This document shows, in pieces, positions 11,130-23,230 of a stretch of 64,000 nt of DNA (position 1 is the stretch's first letter; every line of letters starts with the position of its first letter). The notes beneath the pieces are model-generated. The model saw only the letters and a program-made list of their open reading frames with translations, was not told the origin of the DNA and made no database searches. The stretch is from positions 9,627,284 to 9,691,283 of the forward strand of contig JAJEKV010000052.1 in the NCBI GenBank assembly GCA_021234155.1. Reading direction: 5' to 3'. A program made the position numbers and the translations under genes. Source of the DNA: Isoetes taiwanensis (taxonomy: Eukaryota > Streptophyta > Lycopodiopsida > Isoetales > Isoetaceae).

Positions 11130-11510
11130 ATAACTAGTACATGGTTATCCATGTTGATTTTTTGTTATAGCGTCATTTATAAAAACCGATATTAGCTTAT
11201 TACATGGTTTCTAGCATCAATAGTGGTAATTCATGTTGGTTTTCTAATGTAGCAGGGTTTATCAAATTGATGGTGGGTTGAGCATGGTTTTTCACACCAC
11301 TTTAGTATGGCAACGGTTGTTTATGTTGGCTTTCTATTGTCACAAAGTCAAAGTAGTGTATGCCATAGTTTTTCATACTAATTTAAATACCATGGTGGTT
11401 ATTCATGCCAGTTTTCTATTATCACGGTGTACATTATAAAATGGAGGTGGTTTATAGCATAGTTTCAATACCGAGTTGATTGTTATGGTAATTGTTCATA
11501 GATTTCACCT
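11130..11510 (+). repeat. Subterminal array, units of about 84 bp
   Basis: Diverged copies of a unit starting 'tggttattcatgttggttttct' in variant forms begin near 11143, 11224, 11312 and 11396. The array lies inside the left end of the CACTA-like element. Confidence 0.55.
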
Positions 11511-13779
11511 AAAATGATGTAGCTATCCAGAGTGGTTACTCATCATAAGGTTCCCAAAAAAACACTTGTCTCATAACTAACCACTATCAAACCACTTGTT
11601 TTCTTGAAGCACACCAGACTTTATTTAAATATCAAGCAAACTAGTACATGTGCAAATACAAAGGCGTCTTTTGTAATTTATAATTTATCATTGTTGGGTC
11701 TTTTAAAAATTATTTTGCATCATTAGGAAACCAATATAGAGTAGTGGTTTTCTAGAACTATATGCAATTGCACTCACACTTCTTACATCAACTAGTAGAG
11801 GTTTATTTCATGGTTTTTAAATTTTAATACCCACTTAATAACCCATGGCCAAGTATGTATTGACGTCATGCTACAACCGTCTTCGAAAGATGGGAACTAG
11901 AAATTACCTTTTCAAAGATGGGAATTATTCTCGAGATTATTTTTTTCAATAAATTGAATTGATCTGTGTCGTCCATAGTATCCAAATTATCTATGAGTCT
12001 ATGAGATTCAATACAAGGACAAGGATAGGCATGCAAACCAATAATGTCATTATTATTTTTTTAGGTTAATTTTTCATATCTAGATTTCCTTGGTCCCAGT
12101 GTTTTTTTCTTTTTTTTGCTAGTTTGTTATTGTGGAAGTTGAAAATCTAGAAGGTTATTTCTTGAAAGTTTTGTTGATCATTTTAAATTGAATAATATTT
12201 TTTCCATCTAAATTGAAGGACATATTTTATATCTATATTTCTTTCTTGAAAAACGTAAGAAAAAGTTCATATTAACATATATAGAAATAATAGTAGACAC
12301 TTGACCAAAACATGTGATACCACCACCAAATATCTAATACATAACTAGGATTTGAGTCTCAGACCATTAATCAAGCCTTGGAGAATGCCTCTTGAATATA
12401 CGCCACAATCAACAATGTTAGGCATCATGCTATAAAAGAAAGGGCAATTTATAAAAATGCCTTTGCATTCTATCAAAATTATGAAAATACCTTGTATTTT
12501 CATAAATTAAGGAAATGCCCATGTAATTCAACAGAGCAATATATAGCTGCAGATCCTTGTCCATCACAAATCTGCTTTGCTGGCTTAACAAATCCTATCT
12601 ACAAGGTCCATCTTTGCATTGACAAATCTAATTTACTTGTCAAATTTGTGTTGTGCAAATTAGCCTTTGTGATATATCATCTTAACATCTTTAGCCAATA
12701 TGAGGTGGAATGGTTGCAGGATATTGTGGAGCTATTATAGCAATGTTAAGGAGCTAATGTACGGATTTGGATTTTTTTTTATGGGGTCACTCGACATGAA
12801 GTATTTGAGAAACCTAATGCATTATCTCACAATGCATCAAATGCTAGAAATATTTGAAATGATTCTTTCTTTGCTAGTTTTTATTTGCGCCTAACAACGC
12901 TTAGAATTTATGGCAAGCTTCATTCCATGGGTTAGGATTAAGGAATTTTTTCACGACCATAAATCTTTTGCAAAATAAATCTTGCAAAGGGGATTAAATA
13001 CCTCTCCCTCGAGAACTACAAAATACCCTTATGTTTTGTCGAAATTCATGAGATGCTCCCCGAGATTTATTCTATTCATGGGATGTCCTTGCTCATTGTG
13101 CATGCCCCTCAGATAAATATGATTTTCATCAAATGCCCTCTACATATAAGTATTTGTCGAGGCGACCTTACGCAATGGAATGTACATCGGACTTTATTTG
13201 GCCTTTGTTTGGCGAAGGCACTCAATTGCAACTAGATAGCATCCATCGGCTTATATCAACAACCCAACATTCAACCACGGTGAATCCATAAATTTTGGAA
13301 TTTAGGGGCCGATTATTGCCTCGTAAGTTCTGTACTTCAATTCATATACAAATTAATGGTTTCTTGCATGCATGCATGATCTAGAGTTCAAGAAAGAATT
13401 GAAGGTCGAATTCGTTAACCAGAGGCGCAAAGCAAAGCAAGATTTTCTCGATTTTGATGGAACTGACAATGCTACATAGGATGTGGATAGTCAGATGCAT
13501 TATGTTCTAGTAAAATTGAGGACGTTGAAGGATAAGTCTAGAATCAAGTCTCAATCATTTGAAATTTAATTAGCAAAAGCATTTGGTAAATTATCAAGAA
13601 TCTTAGCTTCATGAATTAACGTAAGTCTTAAGATAAGTCGTAAAGGTATTTGAACAACTTTAAAAGGTATAAAATATTGTAATGCTAAGCAAGAGCATCC
13701 CATGAATAAAATAGAACTGAGGGGCATCTCATGGATTTTGACAAAACATAAGAATATTTTGTAGTTTTTCCCTACAAAA

Positions 13780-15310
13780 TAACAATATAGAAGTTGGGTC
13801 CGTTCTTTTTGCTGGGAACCAGTCTTTTATCGACGCATGGCAGCATCCAATAACACGGAATGGGGCTTGGGTTCGCCCATTCCGCTTCGACCAAACCGCC
13901 AGGCTAGGTTTTTTTTAGGTTAGGGTTCTTCGTGCTGCGAGCTTGCCGCCGCCCGAGCTTCGGAGGGGATTCGCAGTGTCTGTTTGTTGCCTCTCGACCA
14001 CTTCCCCTGCTTGATCTCGGCTCTTCGATGGAGAAAAAATCGCTTCCCTTGTTTGAATTGTTCTTCCGCCGTTTGATCTGTTCTATAGATGAAGAAAAAA
14101 CATGCCCCGATCTGCAGATGGTGGAAGCGTAACGGCTATGGCGTGAGCTTACGAATTTGTTATGGAGAAAATATTTGATCCGCTCATTGTTAAATTTGAA
14201 GCTCCTCCGATCGCTCTTTTGTTGCATCTGCTCTTTGTCTTTGTTACAAAATAACATAGGATTTGAAATATTATCAAATTAAAGGGAAAATGCACGCAAC
14301 GGGTAGAAATAACGGCTAGGTGGGAGGGTCGTGTGTGTTTGCTTCTTTGGCGATCTGTCATATTCAAATGGTTCAACACGAGAACCTTATGCTTTTGTTA
14401 TTTTTGAAAATAGATGCGCCATAGCCATGGCGGCTAAGCGCGTTGTTCTCGTGCAAATAGAAAGACTATTACCGCTGCGTCTTGAGCTCAAGAATGCTTC
14501 CTTGATCGCTAGACGTGAATCTTCCTCTATTTGCATGAAGCGATGTAGCTATGGCGCAATGCGATTCCTCGCCCATCCGGCAAATCCGTGTTTTTCTTAC
14601 GATATTTGTTTATATGCTTATCCCCTAATTTTTGCTTCTAATCGATGTTCTATTTAAACTGTAGGAAGCTTGAGGATATATGTGTTTTCTTATGGAACTA
14701 GAGTGTTTTCTTTAAGGCTCTCCATTTTGAGCTACTGGCCCGGTGCACAAAGTTTGGGCTATGGCGTAATCCTGCGATTAACCTGCACCCGTAAGGGTTC
14801 TTATCATCTTAAACTTTCCGAATGGAATGAGCTAAACATTGCGCTTTCGTGGTTCAACAAAGGCCTTTGTATCAGATCGACGATGGCATCTAAGATCGTT
14901 TGGACTCTTATTTAATTTATTACATCCCTCCCTTTGCTTCTCAAAATAACCATTTTCATTTGCAGGTTTCGATTCCTAAGCGAACATTTTCATTTGCAAG
15001 TTCGATACTTGGAAAGCCATTCCATTGGCTTATCGCAGGTAAGCTCAATTCACTCTTCCCAGGTTTTAGATTATAGTCACCGGCCATGGCTATGAATTGC
15101 CCCTTTTCTTTTTGTAGCATTTGTATTGAATGGTTCTATTTATTGGCAGTTTAAAGATGGAGTTAAACTATTTCGCAAGCAACAACAGTCCTCCTGCATT
15201 CCATTAATTCTTAACATTTTGCCTTTTTCATATTCCTTTGTTTTCCACTAATCTTTTATCCCCTGTTTTTTAACAGAGAACCAAGCTCTGGCTATGGCAT
15301 CCATCTTCTA
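13780..15310. other. GC-richer interior of the transposon, possible captured fragment
   Basis: Base composition rises here relative to the rest of the element. There is a telomere-like TTAGGTTAGGG near 13915 and several intron-like TTTGCAG words (about 14960 and 14995). It could be the first exon and leader of a captured gene. No frame matches a family I know. Its start resembles sequence near 1816. Confidence 0.3.
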
Positions 15311-16358
15311 TCAAGAAGTGATATGAAGGTCAGGTGTGCAATGCTTGAATAAAGTAACTTAGTACATTGTTTGAAAAGAGAACATAATTCTAATCAATAC
15401 TTGCAGAAGAGAAGATATATTGGAACTTTGAACAATACAGAGATAAAGACTGGCTGATGCATGCCAGAGGCCCATTTTTAAAACTTCAGATGACTTAGAT
15501 ATGCATGTCAGGATTCAGAAGGTAGATGAATTCTGGGCCTTGTTGCGTCACAGATTAAACTAGAGGTGATTATGTATGCACTTAAACTTAAATACAAGTG
15601 CAAGATAGTACTTTTTTGCTGCATTGACTTTACTTCTGGCTATGATTTAAATTTGTTCTATGCGAATTTCTGGCAATAACTTCATCGTTGTTTATGAGTT
15701 TTGGAAATGGTTGGGGTTCAAATCCCCTTGCTTTAAACAACATAGACATTACTGGTTGAAAATGATAATCGGTAGTTTTAGTTTCTTGAACTTGAAATGC
15801 TTCAAAGAACAAAACATTGCTAGTTATATATGATAACCAAATAATTTTATTCTCCTAAATTTGAAATGCTTCAAACAACACAATGTTACTGGTTATAAAT
15901 GATAACCATGAAGATAATGGTTAACATTATGGATTTATAGATGATAACCATGAAACTAATGTATAACAGAACCATGCACACTTAGAACAAACACAGCGGG
16001 GAAGACGTCCATTTACCATGACATTTAACCATGCCAGTTTACCACAATAACCAACCATGTTATGAATCACATGAATAGAGCATTATATTAAACTATCATG
16101 TTATACCACGTGGGCAAACCATAGCCTTACACTATAATTATACCACATCATTTTACCAATATGTAATACCACTTTGACCAACTCTACAAAAGAAGCCATT
16201 GCACTTACCATGCCATAATACCACTCCACCAAACCTTACAAGAGAACCCATTAAGTTACCCACATATGGTTTTTAATGAAATTAACCCCCAAACACCCAT
16301 TGGTTTTGTGGAATGGTTTTCTAGTCATAACCATGAAAAGAACCATGTAGTGTTTTAA

Positions 16359-16374
16359 TTTTGGGTGCCTTGTG
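16359..16374 (-). repeat. Right terminal inverted repeat of the CACTA-like element
   Basis: Exact reverse complement of 11014-11029, followed by the target duplication AGA. Confidence 0.75.
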
Positions 16375-19150
16375 AGATGGACCAGCATTCACCTCACCAA
16401 GCACACGTAGAAGACCCAACTAGCAGTTAATAACCTCATTGATGTATGCACTAGACCACGATTGCTCTTCTCTCTTTGAGATGACTATCCAATGCATGAT
16501 GTACTTTGTTATGGAGCTTCTCAAAGCACCTATATCCTTAAGAGCATTCACTGGCGGTACAGTCTTTGGCACTCGTGAGGAATCATGGGTGTGCCCTCTG
16601 CATCTTCCTTTCACATTTTGATACCCTTCTCCGGCAGCCATTCTCGATGCTCAGGACTCATCTTATAGAACCTTAGAGGCCAACCATCTTTTTTGCAAAA
16701 CTTGAACAACAATGGTTCTAGACACAATCTTGTAGGGCATTGTAACACTTATTATCCAGGACAGGTGCAGCTTTGAATAGTCTCAAAATTTAAACAATTG
16801 ATATGAGAAAGGATAAATGGGGGGCTTCTGAGATGAACAAGCAAAAATGTCATATAATGTATACGGTTGCATAAATAAGAAGGCAAAAACATGCCCATTC
16901 ACCTACAGGTTTCAGGATAGCCAATAAGGTGAAGCCCATGAATTTCTATAATCAAACTACATAGGAACATCAGCATACATGTCTTTTCCTCCTTTGCACA
17001 GCAATCTAATAAGCACAAGGGTCCAGCAGCATGTTATGTTCAGTCTAACCTCATAATGTATAGCAATCTGATAAACACAAGGGTCCAGCAGAATTTTGTG
17101 TTCAGTTTAACCTGAAAAGTGTGAAGTAAGTATTTTCCCTTGAGCAAGGAAGAAACAATTTGACATAAATGTAATTAGAGGGATAAACATAAAAAAAGGC
17201 TGTAAACTTTAGATCATCAAAAGCAATTACAGCATCAGATGCTCCACGAAATTGATCAGAAATCAATCAGTAGTGCTTTTATATACCTACAATAAGGTAG
17301 GACTATTTTGAAAAGGCATGATCTTTAAGTTCCTTATTTCCACAAGAGAATTTGTGCATCCTCAAAGAACATGAAGATTCATTATGTGCACATTCACAAA
17401 GTTTCTTTAAGAGTTTGGATACATGCCACGCCTTATTAGTGCAGCACATAACCACCACATTCATGCAAGAAGAACTGCAAATGAGATGTATCGGTCTACA
17501 TTGTGAGCATGTGTGCTCAAATAGTTAGTCTAGCATCACTTCTGATGAATGTTTCCTGATGCCTTTGTAAATTAAGTTGTCACTTAACTTTAACCCTCTC
17601 TCTGACAGCATAATAAGCTTATTAAAATGCAATAATAAAACTATGATTGATGTTGGCATCTGACCGTCTGCGGGTGAAGACTCCCAAAAGAATCTTCTGG
17701 TTCCGGATTCTGCTCCCCAAAAGAGATTTTACCATTTGTGATCCTCAAGAATCACCCAACCTCTTGCAACCAACATAAATGTGCTACAGCATTTAGAAGC
17801 TCTTTCCAAAATAACTAAGTAGCAAGAGATCCAACTAAGAAAATTTCCCTCTCTCCATCAAAGATGGTTCTGATGCCATTATAGAGTTGGAAAAAATCAG
17901 TATCATAACGAAATGAGATAGCAAACAAGGGAACTAAAGCATATTGTGCCTAGAAGCTCGCTAACCAAAGCAAATAAAAAATGATCACATATGATTTTGC
18001 TTGGCCGAGGTTATTCATGCCTTAGACCTCTAACAGCTTTCTGCAATAGATCACCCTTTCAATCACGAACCCCATGCACAAGGTAAGGCATTGGAGCCTT
18101 TGAACTATATTGCTAGAACAAATGCATTAACTCTGCATCTCTCCTTCTCAAAAGAAGTAATTGTCAAATAGAACATATATATCACCATGTGTATGACCAA
18201 CCATCATGAACCCCAGTTGCACCTCATCAAAGACACCTTGCCACACAAAGGTAAGAAAAGTATGAGACACATATCTGTTCTTGTTCTGGCTGGAGCAATT
18301 ATCAAGCTGAAGGTAAAGCCTCCTTGGTAGCTTTTTTTATTGTGAGATCTCTTTAAGAGGCACATCGTATGATTTGCCCGTAGTAATGGCCATATTAGTC
18401 TTCAAAGCCTTAGAATCTAGAATTGAAGAACCCCACACACATGTTGGCCTAGATATATCACGCAAGTGGCCCAAGTTATCTTCATCTAAATATTCTAGTG
18501 TTTTCAATACATGATTGATAGACCCAATGTCAAAGTTAGAGTTATCCTTCCCAAGCTCCTGACCCATGACCATGCATCAAAGCTCTAGTGATGCTAAACT
18601 TCACGGGCTCCCCTCTCCATGATGATTTGGCTAACTTTTCAAGCCTAGACACCATAGTCTTATTTTGGTCTATTTTATCATGAATAATTGTAAGAGTTTC
18701 ATCTAGCAACGATGCGACAGTGCTCATTAAAACTAGTAAAAGCTTATACAAGATAGTTGTTATATATGACTCTTCCTTTTCCATGCTAACTCTCTTCTTT
18801 CTAATAGATCATGTATTTTAGACAATTTTTGTTTGATGACTATACATGTATTACATATGGAGAAAGCTGTTCGCTTGGCTATGGCAACCCCCGAGTGATT
18901 ATCCTTTTGAGCCTTAAGCACATCCTTAAAAGTCAGCCTCTATAGCAATATCAACTTATACATTCTTCTTGGTCAGAACAGAATGCATCTTTAATAAATT
19001 CTCTCTCATCCCTTGTGTGGTCTTCTTTGATCTATGTGACATAATCTTAGCAATCTTAGCAATATACAATGTGAATATGCTATCTGCTACCAAAGTATGG
19101 GATCTAGATTTCATTGAACCCGAATTTCCATGCTCATCTACCATGTGGCC
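16375..19150 (-). pseudogene. DUF7869-like gene relic, main part
   Basis: The minus strand at about 18330-18170 encodes LYLQLDNCSSQNKNRYV followed, about 20 residues later, by GFMMVGHTHGDI. After a one-base shift near 18140 comes LRRRDAE. The LDN, NKN, VGHTHxDxD and LRRRD words in this order are the hallmark of a widespread uncharacterised, possibly transposase-derived family (DUF7869, named from memory). The final Asp is Tyr here. Further down the strand, 16730-16620 gives GWPLRFYKMSPEHREWLPEKG, and 16580-16384 gives a helical C-terminal segment with a TAG near 16418. At the upstream side, coding-like sequence (18337-19144) with two frame changes may be the N-terminal part, but I cannot match it. 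Multiple frameshifts and stops, plus the transposon insertion at 16374, make it a pseudogene. Confidence 0.55.
17001..17120 (+). repeat. Tandem duplication of about 62 bp
   Basis: Two diverged copies share 'agcaatct', 'cacaagggtccagcag' and 'gttcagt'. The duplication lies in the gap or intron between recognised parts of the DUF7869-like relic. Confidence 0.7.
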
Positions 19151-20810
19151 TTCTACTAAATTCTTCTTTCACCTGTAGAAAGTTGACAAAAGTATGTCAT
19201 AAGCCCATCATCGAGCTTGCTGGCAGACCTCCACTATCTATCTATCTATCTTATTGTTAAGCATCACGGTGCCAACCTGACCATCAACAATACATACATC
19301 AAACATGTTATAGACAAAGGTTGTTCTATCTGATCATTTCATATTCCAGTGAAAGGTTCCGTGGTTTTGTCTTATTCATGCCAGGGTGTACCAATTTTTG
19401 TACCCTTTGAGGTACTCAAACACTAGATACCTTATGGGCTTGGTGGTGACTTTGGTTCCCAAATTTTGTATTGATCTTATAAATGTGTTTTTGATTTGTG
19501 TTTGTAATATTTGAATTCCTCTTAACAAAAGGAAAAAAAGGTACTCAGTTGTTGATTAACTGGCGGTATGTACTTTGGGATGTACCAAAAGTGCTATATA
19601 CTAACATGCTATCCCAAAACATTTTAGAAAGATGAAATAGGTATTGAGAATAGTTGTGTTTGGTCAAATCTAGTAATATAAGATTGAAGCTTCTTTGCAG
19701 AACTAATAATCACTCATAAACTTATACCCGCACCATAGCAATCTCCAATTGCTTATCCTTTTTCATTGTAAATCATTGCTTCTTATAGTGTAAGATCTGC
19801 AATTATTTTCCATGTTGCTTTAAGACCTTTAGATCTAACTCGATTCTAAATAGCAGGCATACACATCTACAAAGATCCATTCGATTGTTTTGTAACCTTT
19901 AGTATAGAATTCATTTTGGACCCTTATAGGGTGCGAACCAGAATTGGGATCGTGGTTGGCGTTTACTATAAATCAATCTTAAGAGAAATGGGAGATAAAT
20001 ACTATTGTATGATATGAACATATGTAAAATAAGAAGAATCAAGTAAAAGATGTTAGACTAAACTCCATCATCTCTTCATGGCAAGACATCATTGGATGCT
20101 ATCACAAATTGCCACGTCGTTTTAAGAACTATGTTTACTTTGTTATGTTGATGATTACAGTGGGCCTAAATGTTTTAAACCACAGGCTTAGTGTTCGTGC
20201 TAAAAATAGCAAGAACCTTCCTCTAGGAAAAAAGTCTTGACGAAAACTCTAGTCTAACAAGTCCAAGTAGATATTGCTATGAGAGGTGTAAATCAAAAAT
20301 TGCCATCTCCTCATCATACCTGACGTGCTTGTCTTTGTGCCATATAGTATATTAAGAGAACTAGATAGTAAGTTGCAAGGAAGCTTGTTAACAAATATGA
20401 CAAAGCTAAGGGGGCTCCACTCATTTGTTGTATGTGTGTCCCATGAACCAATGTTAAATGTTCATGAAATATATATAGTAATTTAACATAAAGTTGTCTA
20501 CATGTCCCTTGGATTCTTATTTTGCTCCGTTTTAGGCAATAATACTCGACCAACCAAGACCGGTCTCAATCTGGAGATGCCACTTGCCAAATGGCCATGA
20601 GGCCACACCATAAGGACTAATTTCCACCACCACCTTGGACTTTGCAAGTATAGATTCAAGGGCTAGCTTATATAAATGGAGGCCGACTTTACATCTACAA
20701 GAAGAAGTATTCATTTGAATTTGTAGGTCAAAAATATGTAAATGCTATTAGTGTTAAAGTAGACAATTCAGGCCATACATGCAACAAAAGGCAAGACAGT
20801 TTGATGATGT
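19151..20810. other. Intergenic, nothing recognised
   Basis: AT-rich, with only short motif-free frames on either strand. Confidence 0.4.
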
Positions 20811-20936
20811 TTTTTCCATGTCGATCTTGGCAATCTCACAAATCTTTGGTCCTGCTATACCAGCCAAGGGCAATTTTAAGCACCATAAAATGGGTCCAAC
20901 AAAGATTTGTGAAGTTGTCAAGGTAGACATGGAAAA
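20811..20936. repeat. Foldback, arms about 43 bp, loop about 40 nt
   Basis: 20811-20852 and 20893-20936 are reverse complements with roughly five mismatches and one small bulge. The best run is AAAGATTTGTGA / TCACAAATCTTT. The loop is unpaired. The size and near-perfect arms would suit a small-RNA hairpin precursor or a tiny foldback element. No known miRNA was recognised in either arm. Confidence 0.7.
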
Positions 20937-23230
20937 GACACTCTGGATGTGGTAGTTATAACTTTGATATTTTATGTTTGTATCTAGTTGCCATAAATTT
21001 GACTACCGGCCTCTGCCATCGACAAGCTTCCATGTTCCTTTTAGATGAAAGTAATTTTCTAATGGAAACTTGTTGGCCCATATTTTTCTTTGTTCTAGTC
21101 CATATTTTGCTAAGAGTTTTCTATTAACAATGGTAGGGAAACTGCTTGACATAACGCTACTGCTGCCTCTGAAGGAGCTAGTAATTGCAGAGGGTATTTT
21201 ATAGCTTTGAAGACTGATCAGTCGGCCAGATGCTACAAGTTTTTGAGTCACTTTCTTTTACAATGACATAGATTGTTGAGGTCGGGAAAATAATGTAAAC
21301 AATTCATTTGTGGAGATTCACTTATTGATTTACTACATATGTAGATTGCATCGAGGTTCTATAAGACCATTTTTAGTTTGAAACACAAAGAGGGATTTTT
21401 AGTATGGGTCGAGACAATGGCGACATGAGGATTTGGAACATGAAGAGGCAAAGTGGATGGGAGTTGAAGAGGCACAACATTGGTTAGTAAGATGGATATT
21501 GTAATGTCCATGAGAAAAAAAAAAGAGCATTTTTTGCATCATGAAAGCCATTTATTGCTTCATGTCATAAACCTTCAAAATTTTAGTTTATGGTCATGGT
21601 GTTTTGTGTTTTAGTTTTAAGGCGATCTTGTTTTCCTCTATTTGAACCTTCATTATTGTATATAACCATTTTTCATATGCAGCACAAGACCTTATCATAG
21701 ATTGTTCGGAAGTAGCCTTCTCGTTGCCATATAAAGTCTAGAGAGCCTTGGCCCAAGCATGGCAAAATGGACTGTTGGACGCCATTCTACAAATCAAAAA
21801 TCATTTGGTACAAAAAGGCCGATGATTTATGGGTTTGTATTGGAGAAAAACCAATATGACATTTGAAAATTTTAAGCAGAACTTGAGACTTCATGCTTTT
21901 TTCTGTTTGATGCATTTTCTGATTTTATTTGAGTATTGTTTGTAGCTTCACAACTTGAATTTATGAGATCCCATGTGCTTTTCTGTTTGAATATGAAACC
22001 CCCTCCCCCCTTCTCTGCCATAGGTATAGATATGTGAGAAATGAATTTGGCTTAGCCAAAACTACTAGTAAACGTATCAAATTCAATTTACACAACAATC
22101 TCGGATCGTTATATCAAGACATGTTATAATAGTATATCCTTTAATCAAATATTGCCACATGGACTTATATGTTTTTGCGAAAGCGAGTGAAAATTTTGAA
22201 GACTAGTTTCTTCGAGTGATTCATATTCAACAAATTTTATGGTTCTTACCCATACTCAACCGATCTGGAATCGGTTCGCAAAAATGAGATGCCCTTCCAA
22301 ATCTTGGTAGTTGTCATTGTCATTGGTTCTGGAAGAAATAAAATTCCAAGAATTCTTGGAATCTGACATTTGCATGTAGCTCTATATTTTCCTGACATGT
22401 ACCCGCTTTTGTGAAGAATGAATATATAAACTTTATGGCAGAGGTTAATGTGAAGAGAACGTATTGTTTTAATGAAGGTTAGCACATAGGAATAAGAAAA
22501 AAGAGGAAGGAGGAGATTCTTCTAGAAGACGATAAGGAGAAAGCAATGTTAGAATTTTGGCGCTCAAAGAAAGCATAAAGCTGTGATGTGAAATCTCATA
22601 TATAAGATTGGTCTTTGTTCTGGCAACAAAAAACGGCAACAAATAGGGTTCTCCTTATATAAAAGCATGCCTGCAATCTGAAATGTATCAATGGATTGAA
22701 TGACATGTGTCTTTGAAATTTAAATGTTGTTGTGTGAAAATAAAGCATTTCTATGCTACATATGTGGCTTCACGCTATGCTTGCATGAATCGTTGCATGC
22801 ATGTTCACATTGGTTGAGTGAATGTTAGTGCATGGCAATGAAATTGAAACCACCATAAGGGACTTCTTTCATGATGAGACTAGGCATGGTTGATACATTG
22901 AGCTTGAGGCGAGTGGAATCTGTTCAATGAGTGGTCGGAATAGTTCAGCTTGACACACATAACTTCCAAAATGGAGAATTTCTATAATGGATATTTGTTT
23001 GTAGAAGCCAATTAGAGTTCAACTGTCAAAGAAAGTGTATGTAATGCGATCTATTTGTCATAGGATAATAGTCCGACCACCGAAGAAAGTGTGTGTAATG
23101 CAATCTATTTGTCATAAAATACTAGACTATTTGTCTAAGGATGATAGGCCAACCGCCTAAGAAAGCTTGTAATGCAAGTATGGTGCTCTCCAATTGGATT
23201 AGAATATTTCGCCATGTCATGAATGTTGTT
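20937..23230. other. Noncoding, minor repeats
   Basis: No gene recognised. At 23029-23178 a unit with 'gaaagtgt.tgtaatgc.atctatttgtcata' is repeated two to three times. The remainder is AT-rich with no motif. Confidence 0.4.

Larger units (their letters stand above)
11014..16374. mobile_element. CACTA-like DNA transposon, non-autonomous, 5.36 kb
   Basis: The ends are a perfect 16-bp inverted repeat, CACAAGGCACCCAAAA at 11014-11029 and its reverse complement at 16359-16374. Both flanks carry AGA (11011-11013 and 16375-16377), a 3-bp target duplication as made by CACTA/EnSpm elements, whose ends also start with CAC. Inside each end are arrays of short degenerate words rich in ATGGT (about 11040-11840 and, inverted, 15850-16350), like CACTA subterminal repeats. 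No transposase frame was found. The middle holds GC-richer sequence (about 13790-15000) that may be captured host DNA. The terminal bases are CACAA rather than CACTA, so the superfamily call is inferred. The element sits inside the DUF7869-like gene. Confidence 0.68.

Noticed and set aside
15660-15740. Possible tRNA (GGGGTTCAAATCCCC T-arm at about 15713)
   Set aside because: Only the T-arm fits; D arm, anticodon arm and acceptor stem could not be formed.
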